Shown: piece by piece, positions 8,658 through 18,653 of the stretch
Layout of the letters: every line of letters begins with the position of its first letter
Position numbering within the stretch: the stretch's first letter is position 1
Origin: Cytobacillus purgationiresistens
Lineage (GTDB): Bacteria > Bacillota > Bacilli > Bacillales > Cytobacillaceae
Assembly: GCF_030813235.1 (NCBI RefSeq)
Contig: NZ_JAUSUB010000017.1
Location: 1-64,000, forward strand
Length of the DNA: 64,000 nt
Direction of reading: 5' to 3'
Made by a program: the position numbers and the translations under genes
The notes under the pieces: generated by a model
The model's database searches: none
What the model was told of the DNA's origin: nothing
The model's input: only the letters and a program-made list of their open reading frames with translations

Positions 8658-9869
8658 TTGGTAATTCGAATAATGATTGCGGTCATCTTGCTGGCAATCC
8701 TTTTTGCTATTGCTTTGTATATTGACTATATTTTGGGCCGTAAAAGCCACTTAAAATCCGTCAGGCGAGCGACCCCCTCCTCTTCTGAAAGTAATATGAC
8801 GATATTTGCGGACGGACCTTCGTTATTTACTGAGCTTTTTGCTGAACTGAAACAAGCGAAAAGCCATATCCATGTCTTATTTTATATTGTAAAAGATGAT
8901 GGAATAGGCCAAGACTTTTTAACCATTTTAAAAGAAAAAGCGAGTGAAGGTGTGGAAGTCCGGCTCCTGCTTGATTGGGCAGGTAGTTTACCGATTATTC
9001 TGAATAAGAAGCTTAAAAAAGATTTAAAAAGTCATGGAATCGAGCTTGCTTTTGCCAATTCACCAACGTTTCCCTTTCTATTTTACAATGTCCAAGCAAG
9101 AAATCATAGGAAAATCTCAGTTATCGACGGAAAATTCGGATATATCGGCGGGTTTAATGTAGGTGGCGAGTACATAAATTTGGATCCAAAGCTCTCTCCA
9201 TGGAGGGATTATCATTTAAAATTATCCGGTGAGGGAGCGATCGATTTACAAAAAGTATTTTTGTCTGACTGGAAAAAGGCAGCAAAGATTGATTTATTGC
9301 ATGACGTTAGCTATTTTCCTCATGCTGAAAAAGGAATGATTAAGCATAGGATAATTCCGACAGATGCAGCTTTTTTGGAAGAGCATTATTCCCAGTTGAT
9401 CAAAGATGCCAGCCAAACGATCGACATTGGTACACCCTACTTTATTCCAGGGAAAAAGCTATTAAATAATTTACTCTCAGCAATTGGCCGCGGCGTAAAA
9501 GTAACGATTTTAATTCCTTATACAAGCGATCATATTCTTGTGAAAGAGGCTTCGTATCCTTATCTGCGAAAATTAATTCAAGCAGGTGCAGAAGTATACG
9601 AATATAAATATGGATTTTATCATGCAAAAACAATGATAGTTGACAATGTGGCCGTAATTGGCACAGCCAATTTTGATAAAAGAAGCTTTTTTCTAAACTA
9701 TGAAATCAACTGCTACATTTACGATGAAAGCTTTCATGCCCAATTGAATGAAATTTATAAAAAGGATGTCAGCAAAGCAACCTTGATCTCTTTACAAGAT
9801 ATTACTGGTTTTAGACCAATTAGAAAAGGTAAAGAACTTGCGGCGCGTTCCTTATCCTTATTTTTATAG
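8658..9869 (+). CDS. clsB: Cardiolipin synthase-type phospholipase D protein
   Basis: A 403-residue membrane-anchored phospholipase D-family enzyme, predicted to make cardiolipin from phosphatidylglycerol. One N-terminal membrane segment (about residues 3-22) precedes two HKD motifs: NHRKISVIDGKFGYIGGFNVG and YHAKTMIVDNVAVIGTANFD. I chose the TTG at 8658, nine bases after AGGGAG; the ATG at 8649 abuts that site with no spacing. Only one membrane segment is seen, compared with two in ClsA, matching B. subtilis YwjE. The order fadF-clsB-uvsE is conserved with B. subtilis. The fadF gene is divergent and shares the intergenic region. Confidence 0.9.
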   Translation: MVIRIMIAVILLAILFAIALYIDYILGRKSHLKSVRRATPSSSESNMTIFADGPSLFTELFAELKQAKSHIHVLFYIVKDDGIGQDFLTILKEKASEGVEVRLLLDWAGSLPIILNKKLKKDLKSHGIELAFANSPTFPFLFYNVQARNHRKISVIDGKFGYIGGFNVGGEYINLDPKLSPWRDYHLKLSGEGAIDLQKVFLSDWKKAAKIDLLHDVSYFPHAEKGMIKHRIIPTDAAFLEEHYSQLIKDASQTIDIGTPYFIPGKKLLNNLLSAIGRGVKVTILIPYTSDHILVKEASYPYLRKLIQAGAEVYEYKYGFYHAKTMIVDNVAVIGTANFDKRSFFLNYEINCYIYDESFHAQLNEIYKKDVSKATLISLQDITGFRPIRKGKELAARSLSLFL

Positions 9870-9887
9870 ACTGGATGGTGCCTTTCC

Positions 9888-10844
9888 TTGAGAATAAGAT
9901 TCGGTTATGTGTCCCAAGCCATAACCTTGTGGGATGCTTCCCCTTCAAAAACACTTACTTTCGCTCGCTATCAACAATTGAAAGAAGAAGAACGTTTGGA
10001 TAAGCTAAAGGAAATTACTTCGTTAAATTTGGACCATACGCTCAGAATGCTGCACTATAATATCGCTCATGAAATCGAGCTCTATCGGTTCTCAAGCTCT
10101 ATTGTTCCACTCGCTACGCATCCGGAGGTTATGTGGGATTTCACCACTCCCTTTCGTGAAACCTGGCAGGAAATCGGTTCTCTCGTAAAGAAGCAGCGTT
10201 TACGCGTCAGCTTTCATCCGAATCAATTCACGCTATTTACTTCCCCCCGTGGAGAAGTAACAGCCAATGCCGTCACCGATATGAGCTACCATTTTGGAAT
10301 GCTTGAAGCGATGGAGCTTGAAGACAAAGCCATTATTAATATTCACATTGGGGGAGCTTATGGAGATAAGCAAGCAGCGATTGAGAGGTTTCACGAAAAT
10401 CTTCAAACTCTCCCATGCCGTATTAAGCAGCAAATGACACTTGAAAATGATGATAAGACATACCATGCTGACGAAACCTTAGCCGTTTGTGAAAAAGAAA
10501 AGATCCCGATGATATTCGATTATCACCACCATATGGCTAACCTTGGTACACTTTCACTTGAGGATTTATTGCCTAGCGTTTTTGCAACATGGAAGCATAC
10601 CGGCTTATTGCCAAAAATTCATATTTCTTCACCAAAATCTGAAAAAGCCTTTCGTTCACATGCGGATTTCATAGAATTGGATTTTATCAAACCTCTTCTA
10701 AGTGCGCTAACGAAAATAAATACAGATGTTGATTTTATGATTGAGGCAAAAGCAAAGGATCAAGCAATGCTAAAGCTCGTGGAGGATATTAGTTCCATTC
10801 GCGGAATTAAACGTATCAGCGGCGGGGCTGTGGAATGGCGGTAG
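9888..10844 (+). CDS. uvsE: UV damage endonuclease UvsE
   Basis: A 318-residue TIM-barrel endonuclease of the UVDE family, nicking 5' of UV photoproducts in DNA. Family signatures are seen: [16 protein letters not shown] at the N-terminus, [45 protein letters not shown] and the [14 protein letters not shown] metal-site region. The start is a TTG because no in-frame ATG or GTG precedes the conserved N-terminus; the ribosome site (GGATGG) is weak. It lies 18 bases after clsB, so it is probably co-transcribed. B. subtilis uvsE (ywjD) is expressed in the forespore; here I see no clear sporulation promoter. Confidence 0.93.
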   Translation: MRIRFGYVSQAITLWDASPSKTLTFARYQQLKEEERLDKLKEITSLNLDHTLRMLHYNIAHEIELYRFSSSIVPLATHPEVMWDFTTPFRETWQEIGSLVKKQRLRVSFHPNQFTLFTSPRGEVTANAVTDMSYHFGMLEAMELEDKAIINIHIGGAYGDKQAAIERFHENLQTLPCRIKQQMTLENDDKTYHADETLAVCEKEKIPMIFDYHHHMANLGTLSLEDLLPSVFATWKHTGLLPKIHISSPKSEKAFRSHADFIELDFIKPLLSALTKINTDVDFMIEAKAKDQAMLKLVEDISSIRGIKRISGGAVEWR

Positions 10845-10876
10845 GCAAGGTGTATAGTGTAATCTCGGTTAAAGAG

Positions 10877-10918
10877 CTAAAATAAAGAAGGCCAGTGCCT
10901 TTGTAGGCACTGGCCTTC
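10877..10918 (-). terminator. Intrinsic terminator of argS
   Basis: A perfect 14-bp stem (GAAGGCCAGTGCCT, loop of four) lies ten bases beyond the argS stop and is followed on the minus strand by a T-rich tract. It may also stop uvsE transcripts coming the other way. Confidence 0.88.
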
Positions 10919-10927
10919 TCTATGAAA

Positions 10928-12598
10928 TTACATTTTATCTGGAGCAGACACACCGATTAAAGATAGTGCATTTTTCAAAGTTGTTTGCACTGCTTTGATC
11001 AAAGCAAGTCTCGCTTTTGTTCTTTCAGGATTTTCTCCGTCCAGTACTTTCTCCGCATTGTAGAAGCTGTGGAAAGCAGATGCTAAGTCATAGATATAGT
11101 TTGTGATTCTGTGAGGCATACGTTTTTCTGCCGCTTCACCTACAGCTTGAGGGAACTCACCTATTTTCTTCAAAACATCCAGTTCCTTCTCTGCACCAAT
11201 CAAGGAAATATCTGCTTGTTGATCTACCACAAATCCTTGCTCTTCCCCTTGTCGTAAAATACTGGAAATACGCGCATGTGCATATTGTGCATAGTAAACT
11301 GGGTTTTCATTTGATTGTGATACAGCCAAATCAAGGTCAAAGTCCAAATGTGTATCTGCACTTCTCATCGCAAAGAAATAGCGAGTGGCATCTAGCCCAA
11401 CTTCCTCAACAAGGTCACGCATAGTTACAGCTTTACCTGTCCGCTTGCTCATTTTCATTTTTTCCCCGTCTTTATAAAGGTGTACAAGCTGAATAATTTC
11501 AACTTCAAGTGCATCCTTTTCATAACCAAGTGCTTGAATTGCTGCACTCATACGCGGAATGTATCCGTGATGGTCTGCACCCCAAACATTGATGATTTTT
11601 TCAAATCCGCGCTCCAGCTTATCCTTGTGATAAGCTACATCCGGTGTTAAATATGTGTAAGAACCGTCGTTTTTAATCATGACACGGTCTTTGTCGTCAC
11701 CAAATGTTGTCGAGCGGAACCAAGTAGCACCACCTTCTTCAAAAATATGACCATTCTTGTTTAAAGTCTCAAGTGCAGCATCAATTTTCCCATTATGATA
11801 AAGCGAAGTTTCTGAATACCAAACATCGTATGGCACGCGGAAATCTTCCAAATCGTTTTTAAGCTTTTCCATTTCGTATTTTAGGCCGTATTCACGGAAG
11901 AAGTCGAAACGTTCCTTCTCGTCCACGTTGACATACTTATCGCCAAATTCTGCAGCCAGGTTTTTACCGATGTTGATGATGTCTTCTCCTTGGTATCCAT
12001 CTGCTGGCATCTCTTTTTCCTTGCCCAGTGCTTGGAAATATCTCGCTTCAACAGAAAGTGCCAGGTTATTAATTTGATTACCTGCATCATTGATATAATA
12101 TTCACGCGTTACATCATATCCAGCTTTCGCCAATATATTTGATAAGGAATCTCCAACCGCTGCTCCGCGGGCATGACCAAGATGAAGGTCGCCGGTCGGA
12201 TTAGCAGATACAAACTCAACCTGAAGTTTACGTCCCCCGCCAATTGCTGTTTCCCCATACTTATCGTCAGCTTCCAGAACAGCTGGAATCAATTTCGTTA
12301 AGTAGCTGTTATCCATATAAAAATTAATAAATCCTGGTCCGGCAATCTCGATTTTTTCAATAGAAGCTTTAGAGCTATCAAAGTTTGCTATTAACGCTTC
12401 AGCAATCATACGAGGCGCTTTTTTTGCAACACGTGCAAGCTGCATAGCCATATTTGTGGAGTAATCGCCATGTGCCTTTTCTTTCGGTATTTCTAAAATG
12501 ACATCAGGGATTTGCTCTGCTGTAGCCAACCCGGCTTTTACAACTGCATCTTTAATTTCTTGCTTTAAATTGCTTTGTACTTGTTCAACTATGTTCAC
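10928..12598 (-). CDS. argS: Arginyl-tRNA synthetase
   Basis: A 556-residue class I aminoacyl-tRNA synthetase. The N-terminal Add-1 domain, the HIGH equivalent in [15 protein letters not shown], the [13 protein letters not shown] loop and the C-terminal DALR anticodon-binding domain are all present at full family length. It begins with GTG, eight bases after GAGGAGG, and the G of its start overlaps the ywiB stop (GTGA), implying translational coupling. No T-box leader is seen between ywiB and argS. The ywiB-argS order is conserved in Bacillus. A terminator follows directly. Confidence 0.97.
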   Translation of the reverse strand: MNIVEQVQSNLKQEIKDAVVKAGLATAEQIPDVILEIPKEKAHGDYSTNMAMQLARVAKKAPRMIAEALIANFDSSKASIEKIEIAGPGFINFYMDNSYLTKLIPAVLEADDKYGETAIGGGRKLQVEFVSANPTGDLHLGHARGAAVGDSLSNILAKAGYDVTREYYINDAGNQINNLALSVEARYFQALGKEKEMPADGYQGEDIINIGKNLAAEFGDKYVNVDEKERFDFFREYGLKYEMEKLKNDLEDFRVPYDVWYSETSLYHNGKIDAALETLNKNGHIFEEGGATWFRSTTFGDDKDRVMIKNDGSYTYLTPDVAYHKDKLERGFEKIINVWGADHHGYIPRMSAAIQALGYEKDALEVEIIQLVHLYKDGEKMKMSKRTGKAVTMRDLVEEVGLDATRYFFAMRSADTHLDFDLDLAVSQSNENPVYYAQYAHARISSILRQGEEQGFVVDQQADISLIGAEKELDVLKKIGEFPQAVGEAAEKRMPHRITNYIYDLASAFHSFYNAEKVLDGENPERTKARLALIKAVQTTLKNALSLIGVSAPDKM

Positions 12599-13038
12599 TT
12601 TGTTTCCTCCTCAAACGTGATTGCCAAATGATACGTACCAGTTTGTGACCCTTGCATCTTCATCTCATACATTAGATCAATTGACCCCGCGCGAGACTCT
12701 TCTTCAAAGATGTGGACCATTCTTTTCGCTAGTGTAACCATCTCAAAAACGCCATAGGGAGTTTCATAGCTCCCTCTCAGCTTTTTATTCATCTTTAATG
12801 GAAGCCTCATTTTAATATGGCCACTGCGCAAAATAAGCGCTTCATTATCAGACATCTTTATTATCGTTTTAATCTTCCCATCTTCCATTGCTTCCTCATA
12901 CTGAAGAAAACGGGAGGTGTCTTTTTTATAGTATCGTCCAAACGCAGTCAATTCAAAAGTCTCTTTATCTTTTCCATTGCGTATGTCCGTTTTTACTTTA
13001 ATCTTTACAGATACATGTTCAACTGGACCAATAGACAA
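12595..13038 (-). CDS. ywiB: YwiB family (DUF1934) beta-barrel protein
   Basis: A 147-residue protein of the DUF1934/calycin-like family; its function is not known. It contains the family's alternating beta pattern ([45 protein letters not shown]). The open frame extends to 13107, but the conserved region starts near residue 30 of that frame and a TATAAT sits upstream at about 13089, so I place the start at the TTG at 13038, ten bases after AAGGA. This choice is moderately sure. It overlaps the argS start. Confidence 0.75.
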   Translation of the reverse strand: MSIGPVEHVSVKIKVKTDIRNGKDKETFELTAFGRYYKKDTSRFLQYEEAMEDGKIKTIIKMSDNEALILRSGHIKMRLPLKMNKKLRGSYETPYGVFEMVTLAKRMVHIFEEESRAGSIDLMYEMKMQGSQTGTYHLAITFEEETK

Positions 13039-13388
13039 CGGCCGCACATCCTTTTTATTTGCCTTTAGTATCAGCAAATTTTCTATAACCTTATTATTAT
13101 AAAACAAAATGAGGTTTGCTTCCAGTCGGGAATTAGAAGCGACCCTAGATTATTACTTCTCTATTGGAAAACGACATTTTCCCACTTTTATTTAGGAGGC
13201 TTGAAGCAGATTGTGCAATATTTAAATTGTAGAGTAATCATATGTTGGTGTATTCCCAATATTTATTTAGGTAATGGTAGTTACTGCCCTTGCTTTTGTG
13301 ATTTTGCATGGGGGTTCTGTAAACGCCTGTTTCTTCCCTGTCTTCTGCTGTTTGGGTGGGGAGTTGTCCGGTGTAGGAGATCGCAAGG

Positions 13389-13550
13389 CTGTTTTCGTAT
13401 ACTTTGTTGCTTTTCGCAGGTAGTGGTTGATTTCCTCTCCAGGGGGCTCGCTTTCCGCGGGGCGAGCGGTGAGCCTCCTCGTCCCTGGAGTCTCGCACCC
13501 TTCTGCTCCAATCAACTTTTTTTCAATGGTTTTGTCTTATCAAAACCTAC
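13389..13550 (+). repeat. Family B intergenic repeat
   Basis: It begins GTTTTCGTATACTTTGTTGC, contains GGTTGATTTCCTCTCCAGG and CGCTTTCCGCGGGGCG, and ends with the palindromic GGTTTTG-TCTTAT-CAAAACC. Related copies are at 19838-19919 and 25611-25752. This motif set is common between genes in Bacillaceae. Confidence 0.8.
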
Positions 13551-13560
13551 AAGAAAAACA

Positions 13561-13676
13561 CGGGGCGCCTTGCTCATCCTCAGGCATTTCATAAGACGAG
13601 CCTCACGGAAAGGTGTTCTTTACCTTTCTGGGAGGCTCTCCTAGACCATCAAGGGGGTAGGCGCTGGAGCTAGACA
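13561..13676 (+). repeat. Family A hairpin repeat
   Basis: It runs from GGGGCGCCTTGCTCA to GGTAGGCGCTGGAGCTAGAC, with an inner hairpin GAAAGGTGTTC/ACCTTTC. It is fused directly to the preceding family B copy. Confidence 0.85.
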
Positions 13677-13700
13677 CTTTTCTAACTAATAAAATTTATT

Positions 13701-13739
13701 CTTTTTAAAAAAACACTAGGGAACCCCTCCCTAGTGTTT
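13701..13739 (-). terminator. Intrinsic terminator of speB
   Basis: A perfect 12-bp stem AAACACTAGGGA with a five-base loop lies nine bases beyond the speB stop, followed on the minus strand by TTTTAAAAAG. Confidence 0.85.
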
Positions 13740-13747
13740 GATAAAGA

Positions 13748-14620
13748 TTATTTAATCCACCCAAGAATCATCTCACGAATCAGCTTGCTGGCTGTATTCG
13801 CTGTTTGCTCTGACGGGTCGTAGATTGGCGCGACTTCAACAAGGTCTGCTCCAACTACATTCACATCGGAATGAGCAATAGCGTGAATGGATGCCAGCAA
13901 TTCTTTCGAAGTGATACCGCCGGCGTCTACTGTGCCAGTGCCAGGTGCATGCGCTGGATCGAGTACATCAATGTCGATAGTGACATAAACTGGACGTCCT
14001 GCCAGCTTCGGCAAGATTTCCTTTAATGGCTCGAGTACTTCGAATTTAGAAATGTGCATTCCAACTTCTTTTGCCCACACAAATTCTTCCTTCATTCCTG
14101 AACGAATGCCGAAAGAATAAACATTTGTAGGACCGATTAATTCGGCTGCTTTACGGATTGGCGTGGAGTGCGATAAAGGCTCGCCTTCATAATCCTCGCG
14201 CAAGTCTGTGTGTGCATCCATATGAATAATAGCGAGATCTGGGTATTTTTTATACATCGCCTTAATGACCGGCCATGATACGAGATGCTCCCCACCCATA
14301 CCTAACGGGAATTTATTGTCGGCAAGCAGGCCATCAATATACTCTTCAATCATATCAATGCTTCTTTGCGGATTTCCGAATGGCAATGGAATATCTCCTG
14401 CATCAAAGTATTTTACTTCTTCTAATTCGCGGTCAAGATACGCACTGTATTCTTCTAGACCAATCGATACTTCGCGAATACGCGTAGGGCCAAAGCGGGA
14501 ACCTGGACGGTAGCTGACTGTCCAGTCCATCGGCATGCCGTAAATCACGGCTGCACTTTCATCATAATTCGGATGGCTTTTTATAAAGACATTACCGGAA
14601 TATGCTTCATCAAAACGCAT
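13748..14620 (-). CDS. speB: Agmatinase
   Basis: A 290-residue manganese ureohydrolase converting agmatine to putrescine and urea. The metal-binding motifs GMGGEH, MDAHTDLR and DIDVLDPAHAPGTGT are intact. The ATG follows CGGAGG. It is 21 bases downstream of speE, forming the conserved Bacillus speE-speB operon in which putrescine made here feeds spermidine synthesis. A strong terminator follows. Confidence 0.96.
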   Translation of the reverse strand: MRFDEAYSGNVFIKSHPNYDESAAVIYGMPMDWTVSYRPGSRFGPTRIREVSIGLEEYSAYLDRELEEVKYFDAGDIPLPFGNPQRSIDMIEEYIDGLLADNKFPLGMGGEHLVSWPVIKAMYKKYPDLAIIHMDAHTDLREDYEGEPLSHSTPIRKAAELIGPTNVYSFGIRSGMKEEFVWAKEVGMHISKFEVLEPLKEILPKLAGRPVYVTIDIDVLDPAHAPGTGTVDAGGITSKELLASIHAIAHSDVNVVGADLVEVAPIYDPSEQTANTASKLIREMILGWIK

Positions 14621-14641
14621 ATTTATTTCCTCCGTTATCAG

Positions 14642-15469
14642 TTATTTCACTAAATCTTGAACAAATTTAGGCAGAACAAAGGCAGCATTATGCAATTCCT
14701 TTGTGTAATATTTTGTTTCAATCTCATGGAAGCGCTCTTCGCTCACTTCTAATGGATCATGCCTTTTAGAGCCGATTGTAAATGCCCATAATCCGCTTGG
14801 ATACGTTGGGATGTTGGCAACATATAGACGTGTAATTGGGAAAATTTCCTTAACATCACTTTGCACGTCGCGGATTAAGTCCGCTTTGAACCAAGGGTTG
14901 TCTGATTGGGCAACGAATAGGCCATCCTCCTTTAATGCCTTAGAAATTCCAGCATAAAAGCCTTTTGTAAATAGATTTACAGCAGGTCCTACTGGCTCAG
15001 TAGAGTCAACCATAATGACATCATACTCATTTTCACTTTCTGCTATGTGCATGAATCCGTCACCTACTTTTACTTCGACACGTGGATCATCAAGCTTTCC
15101 TGCAATTTCTGGCAAGTATTTCTTCGAGTATTCAATGACTTTGCCATCAATATCTACTAAAGTCGCTTTTTTGACACTTGGGTGTTTAAGAACTTCGCGG
15201 ATTACGCCACCGTCTCCACCGCCAACAACAAGGATATTTTCAGGATTCGGGTGTGTAAATAAAGGTACATGCGCAACCATCTCATGGTAGACAAATTCAT
15301 CCTTCACTGAGGTCATAACCATGTCGTCAAGCAATAACATATTGCCCCACTCTTCTGTTTCTACCATATCAAGCTTTTGAAAATCCGTTTGCTCTGTATG
15401 TAAAGTCCGATTCACCTTCATTGTGATTCCGAAGTTTTCTGTTTGTTTCTCAGTAAACCAAATGCTCAT
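14642..15469 (-). CDS. speE: Spermidine synthase
   Basis: A 275-residue aminopropyltransferase that joins putrescine and decarboxylated S-adenosylmethionine. The Rossmann motif [17 protein letters not shown] and the catalytic region [14 protein letters not shown] are visible. The open frame continues upstream to 15604, but those 45 codons are the translated family A repeat; the true ATG ([14 protein letters not shown]) follows AAGGGATG and matches the family N-terminus. The likely promoter is at 15661-15688, leaving a leader of about 185 bases that contains the repeat. Confidence 0.95.
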   Translation of the reverse strand: MSIWFTEKQTENFGITMKVNRTLHTEQTDFQKLDMVETEEWGNMLLLDDMVMTSVKDEFVYHEMVAHVPLFTHPNPENILVVGGGDGGVIREVLKHPSVKKATLVDIDGKVIEYSKKYLPEIAGKLDDPRVEVKVGDGFMHIAESENEYDVIMVDSTEPVGPAVNLFTKGFYAGISKALKEDGLFVAQSDNPWFKADLIRDVQSDVKEIFPITRLYVANIPTYPSGLWAFTIGSKRHDPLEVSEERFHEIETKYYTKELHNAAFVLPKFVQDLVK

Positions 15470-15494
15470 TGATCTATCATCCCTTCTATGAAAA

Positions 15495-15556
15495 GTGCAA
15501 GCGCCTTGCTCACCCCCAGGCTTAGACCATAAAGGGATAGGCGCTGGAGCTAGACA
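15495..15556 (+). repeat. Short family A repeat in the speE leader
   Basis: The outer arms GCGCCTTGCTCAC and GGCGCTGGAGCTAGAC are kept while the inner hairpin is deleted. It creates a false N-terminal extension of the speE frame. Confidence 0.8.
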
Positions 15557-15660
15557 TTTTCTAATTTGAAAAATTTTATACTTTTCTCTAAAAAATGCGT
15601 TCAAATCATCTTGTTTAACCTTTATCGTTCCCTAATAGTTAAATGACAAACATGAGAATC

Positions 15661-15688
15661 AGTATAGTGGATTCTAGCAAAATTGCAA
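15661..15688 (-). promoter_or_regulatory. Candidate sigma-A promoter of speE-speB
   Basis: On the minus strand TTGCAA, 16 bases, TATACT. Four of six -35 and five of six -10 positions match. It is 192 bases upstream of the speE start. Confidence 0.45.
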
Positions 15689-15839
15689 GAGAAATTTTCC
15701 CCGGTATAAAGCAGGTCACTATTTGTCAAACTTCTTCCCTCTTTTTTATGAAATGTTAGAGAAAAATGTTTAAAACTACTGTTAATTTTCAATACTATGC
15801 TTATAGCTTTTTTTGAAACAAATAGGGGGTGGTATTTAT

Positions 15840-17909
15840 ATGGAAATTATGACAGATCATCGATTCAGAAAAACAGGTAAGTATTTGCGGGCTTTCATAA
15901 TTATTAGCTTAATAGGTTTAGCCTTAACGATACTCCTTATCATCGGCATTTTCATTTATGCAAAAATACTAGGACCGCCTCCACTCGCTGTACCGCAGTC
16001 CACACTGTACCTTTCCAATGATGGAACGGTTATCGGGGAAAGCAATAATGGAGAAAAGCGATATTGGGCAGATATTACGGATATTAGCCCTCACTTAACC
16101 GATGCAACGATTGCAATTGAAGATAAAGGATTCTATGAGCATCATGGCTTCGATTATAAACGGATTGGCGGGGCAGTACTTGCAGACTTAAAAGCGATGG
16201 CAAAAGTACAGGGCGCAAGCACAATTAGTCAGCAATATGCCCGCAACCTATTCCTTGAGCATGAGAAAACATGGAAGCGAAAACTGCTTGAAGCTTTCTA
16301 TACCATTCGTTTAGAGATGAGCTATTCTAAGGAACAAATTTTAGAAGGCTACTTAAATACCATTTACTATGGAAACGGAGCTTATGGTGCACAAGCTGCC
16401 AGTCAATACTACTTCGGGAAGGATGCAAGCGAACTCTCTTTAGGTGAAGCTGCTATGTTAGCTGGCATCCCTAAAGGTCCAAGCTCATATTCTCCGCTTG
16501 CATCTCCGGAAAAAGCGGAGGCACGGCAAAAAAGGATTTTAGCAGTCATGCAAGAAAATGGGTTTGTGACAAAAAAGGATGCAAATGAGGCATTGAGTGA
16601 ACAATTAAAGCTTGTCGGGAAACATCAGCATACGATTACAAAGACCGCACCTTATTTCCAGGATGCAGTACGAGCTGCTTTAAAATCACAACTTAACCTT
16701 GATGACCGGACCATTGAAATGGGTGGCCTAAGAGTTTTTACCACACTGGATATGAACAAACAAGCTGTTGCTGAAAAAACAATTGGGGAAATGATGGCAG
16801 AGGATTCGGAGATCCAAGTTGGATTCGTAGCGATGAACCCTAAAAATGGCTATATTGAAGCGATGGTTGGCGGGAAGGATTATACCGAGAGCCCTTTCAA
16901 TCGTGCTTTACAAGCGATTCGTCAGCCAGGTTCCACCATCAAGCCTTTGCTATATTACGCTGCGCTTGAACAAGGCTTCACTCCTTCAACAACGATACGA
17001 AGCGAGCCAACCACCTTCCGCTTTGATGATGGGAGGGCGGAATATTCTCCTCGAAACTATAATAGCAAATATGCCAATGGTGAAATAACTATGGCACAGG
17101 CCCTTGCATTATCTGATAATATTTATGCTGTCAAAACGCATCTATTTCTTGGAGAAGATGCGCTTGTTAATACAGTAAAGGACTTCGGTATCACCACCAA
17201 GATGGACAAGGTGCCTTCTCTTGCATTAGGGACATCCGGTCTGCGCGTCACTGAGCTCGCAAATGCCTATAGTATGCTGGCAAATGGCGGGAAAGAAACG
17301 TCTCCGGTTTTTATCACTAAGGTCGAGGATTACAAAGGTGATGTCATATTTGATGCACAGGAAAAACACGCGCAAGTACTCAAGCCTGAATTGGCTTTTG
17401 TCGTCACGCATATGATGACAGGCGTATTTGATACGAAATTGAACGGTTACGCCAGTGTAACTGGGGCTACCGTCATTGATCAATTAACACGCCCTTATGC
17501 CGCGAAGTCCGGATCAACGGAAACTGACAGCTGGATGGCTGGCTTTTCTCCTCAACTCGTTGCGGCTGTTTGGACCGGGTATGATCATGGCAAAAAAATC
17601 GAAAATGTTGAGGAAAAGTCTTATGCTAAAAACATTTGGAGTCACTTTATGGAGGAAGCTCAGCAAGGAATGGCAGTAAAGTCATTCCAGCCGCCAAAAG
17701 AAACAGTTGGCGTCTATGTTGAGCCCAACAGCGGGAAGTTGGCGACAGAGGATTGCCCAGTGAAACGACTCACCTATTTTGCAGCGGGAACCGAGCCTAC
17801 AGAATATTGTACAGAGCATCTCCCAGATCATGGAGGAACAAAAGAACCAGCAAAGCTGCCTAAAGAAAAAACACCATGGTATAAGAAAATATTCCCTTGG
17901 ACTTCATAA
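15840..17909 (+). CDS. pbpG: Class A penicillin-binding protein PBP2d
   Basis: A 689-residue bifunctional peptidoglycan synthase. An N-terminal membrane anchor (about residues 16-42) is followed by a GT51 glycosyltransferase domain (AIEDKGFYEHHGFD, GASTISQQYARN, NTIYYGNGAYGAQAAS) and a transpeptidase domain with SxxK (PGSTIKP), SDN and KSGST motifs. I chose the ATG at 15840, behind GGGGGTGG; nine upstream codons include that ribosome site. Its position divergent to speE-speB equals B. subtilis ywhE (pbpG), which is made in the forespore and helps orient the germ cell wall. A sporulation promoter is likely, but I cannot pick one confidently. Confidence 0.93.
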   Translation: MEIMTDHRFRKTGKYLRAFIIISLIGLALTILLIIGIFIYAKILGPPPLAVPQSTLYLSNDGTVIGESNNGEKRYWADITDISPHLTDATIAIEDKGFYEHHGFDYKRIGGAVLADLKAMAKVQGASTISQQYARNLFLEHEKTWKRKLLEAFYTIRLEMSYSKEQILEGYLNTIYYGNGAYGAQAASQYYFGKDASELSLGEAAMLAGIPKGPSSYSPLASPEKAEARQKRILAVMQENGFVTKKDANEALSEQLKLVGKHQHTITKTAPYFQDAVRAALKSQLNLDDRTIEMGGLRVFTTLDMNKQAVAEKTIGEMMAEDSEIQVGFVAMNPKNGYIEAMVGGKDYTESPFNRALQAIRQPGSTIKPLLYYAALEQGFTPSTTIRSEPTTFRFDDGRAEYSPRNYNSKYANGEITMAQALALSDNIYAVKTHLFLGEDALVNTVKDFGITTKMDKVPSLALGTSGLRVTELANAYSMLANGGKETSPVFITKVEDYKGDVIFDAQEKHAQVLKPELAFVVTHMMTGVFDTKLNGYASVTGATVIDQLTRPYAAKSGSTETDSWMAGFSPQLVAAVWTGYDHGKKIENVEEKSYAKNIWSHFMEEAQQGMAVKSFQPPKETVGVYVEPNSGKLATEDCPVKRLTYFAAGTEPTEYCTEHLPDHGGTKEPAKLPKEKTPWYKKIFPWTS

Positions 17910-17948
17910 TTCCAACACAAAAATGACAGGGATTGCTCAAAATGAAAT

Positions 17949-17975
17949 ACCTCGGCGAAATCGCCGAGGTTTTTC
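17949..17975 (+). terminator. Intrinsic terminator of pbpG
   Basis: A perfect 10-bp stem ACCTCGGCGA with a two-base AA loop, followed by TTTTC, 40 bases beyond the stop. Confidence 0.88.
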
Positions 17976-18079
17976 GTGTCCTAGCTCTATAAAGTGCTTT
18001 AGCACTGATAATTAGTTTACTTTTTTTATTAGCTCCCCGCAAGAGGTTCTAAAAGCACTTCAACAAACTGTCACAAATA

Positions 18080-18095
18080 CGCCACAATTATGGCG
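18080..18095 (-). terminator. Weak hairpin after ywhD
   Basis: CGCCA/TGGCG with a six-base loop lies 12 bases beyond the ywhD stop; the following minus-strand T tract (TATTTGTG) is poor. Confidence 0.35.
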
Positions 18096-18106
18096 CTTAT
18101 TCCCTT

Positions 18107-18613
18107 TTATACTTGCAAATCTTCCTTTAATTGTTTAGAGGAACGTTCCCACATTCCAGCATCATGTTTTTGCAAAAATTCAACCAAAATCTTTTTCGAA
18201 GGATTATCCATATGATCGACAATAATATGTCGTTTAATGGATTTGTCCATCCGATTTACATGCTCAGGAAGTGATTTAAAACCGCGGCGAATGGAACGAT
18301 CAACGATCATTTCACAGGAAGTGACCCCTGCGTAATACGTTCCTTCCTGCTTGCGGTCAATGGTCACCCATACAAGCCAATAAGGCTTGCCATTTGGTAC
18401 TTCCTCTTTCGTTTTTAGAAACTTAATGCCTCTTTCCACAGCACTTCTTGCATGCATGGCACCGATTTCAATGGATGCCTCTCCTTCTTCTACATCTATA
18501 ATGACAGGAGAGACATTATCTAAGCTCAAGGCGCCTACCCCGAACCCTCCATGGCCTTCTGTAGGATCGTTTTTAATAATGTTAAATTCTAGCTTTTTCT
18601 TTTTTTCAGTCAT
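18107..18613 (-). CDS. ywhD: YwhD family protein
   Basis: A 168-residue cytosolic protein of the YwhD family; function unknown. The characteristic start MTEKKKKLEFNIIKNDPT and the GHGGFGVGALSLDNVSPV segment are seen. The chosen ATG follows AAAGGAGG; the longer frame to 18688 would overlap ywhC and lacks a ribosome site. It lies 40 bases after ywhC, as in B. subtilis, so the two are probably one operon. Confidence 0.85.
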   Translation of the reverse strand: MTEKKKKLEFNIIKNDPTEGHGGFGVGALSLDNVSPVIIDVEEGEASIEIGAMHARSAVERGIKFLKTKEEVPNGKPYWLVWVTIDRKQEGTYYAGVTSCEMIVDRSIRRGFKSLPEHVNRMDKSIKRHIIVDHMDNPSKKILVEFLQKHDAGMWERSSKQLKEDLQV

Positions 18614-18653
18614 GAAAAGATGTCCTCCTTTAGTTTTCCTTGTACTTCCACCA

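Larger units (their letters stand above)
13039..13747. other. ywiB-speB intergenic region with two repeats
   Basis: It holds a family B repeat (13389-13550), a family A repeat (13561-13676) and the speB terminator. The overlapping ORFs on both strands come from these repeats and have no ribosome sites or recognisable domains. Confidence 0.7.

Noticed and set aside
13201-13644. 147-residue plus-strand ORF and several minus-strand ORFs at 13.2-13.6 kb
   Set aside because: They are translations of family A and B repeats with biased composition, no ribosome site and no domain.
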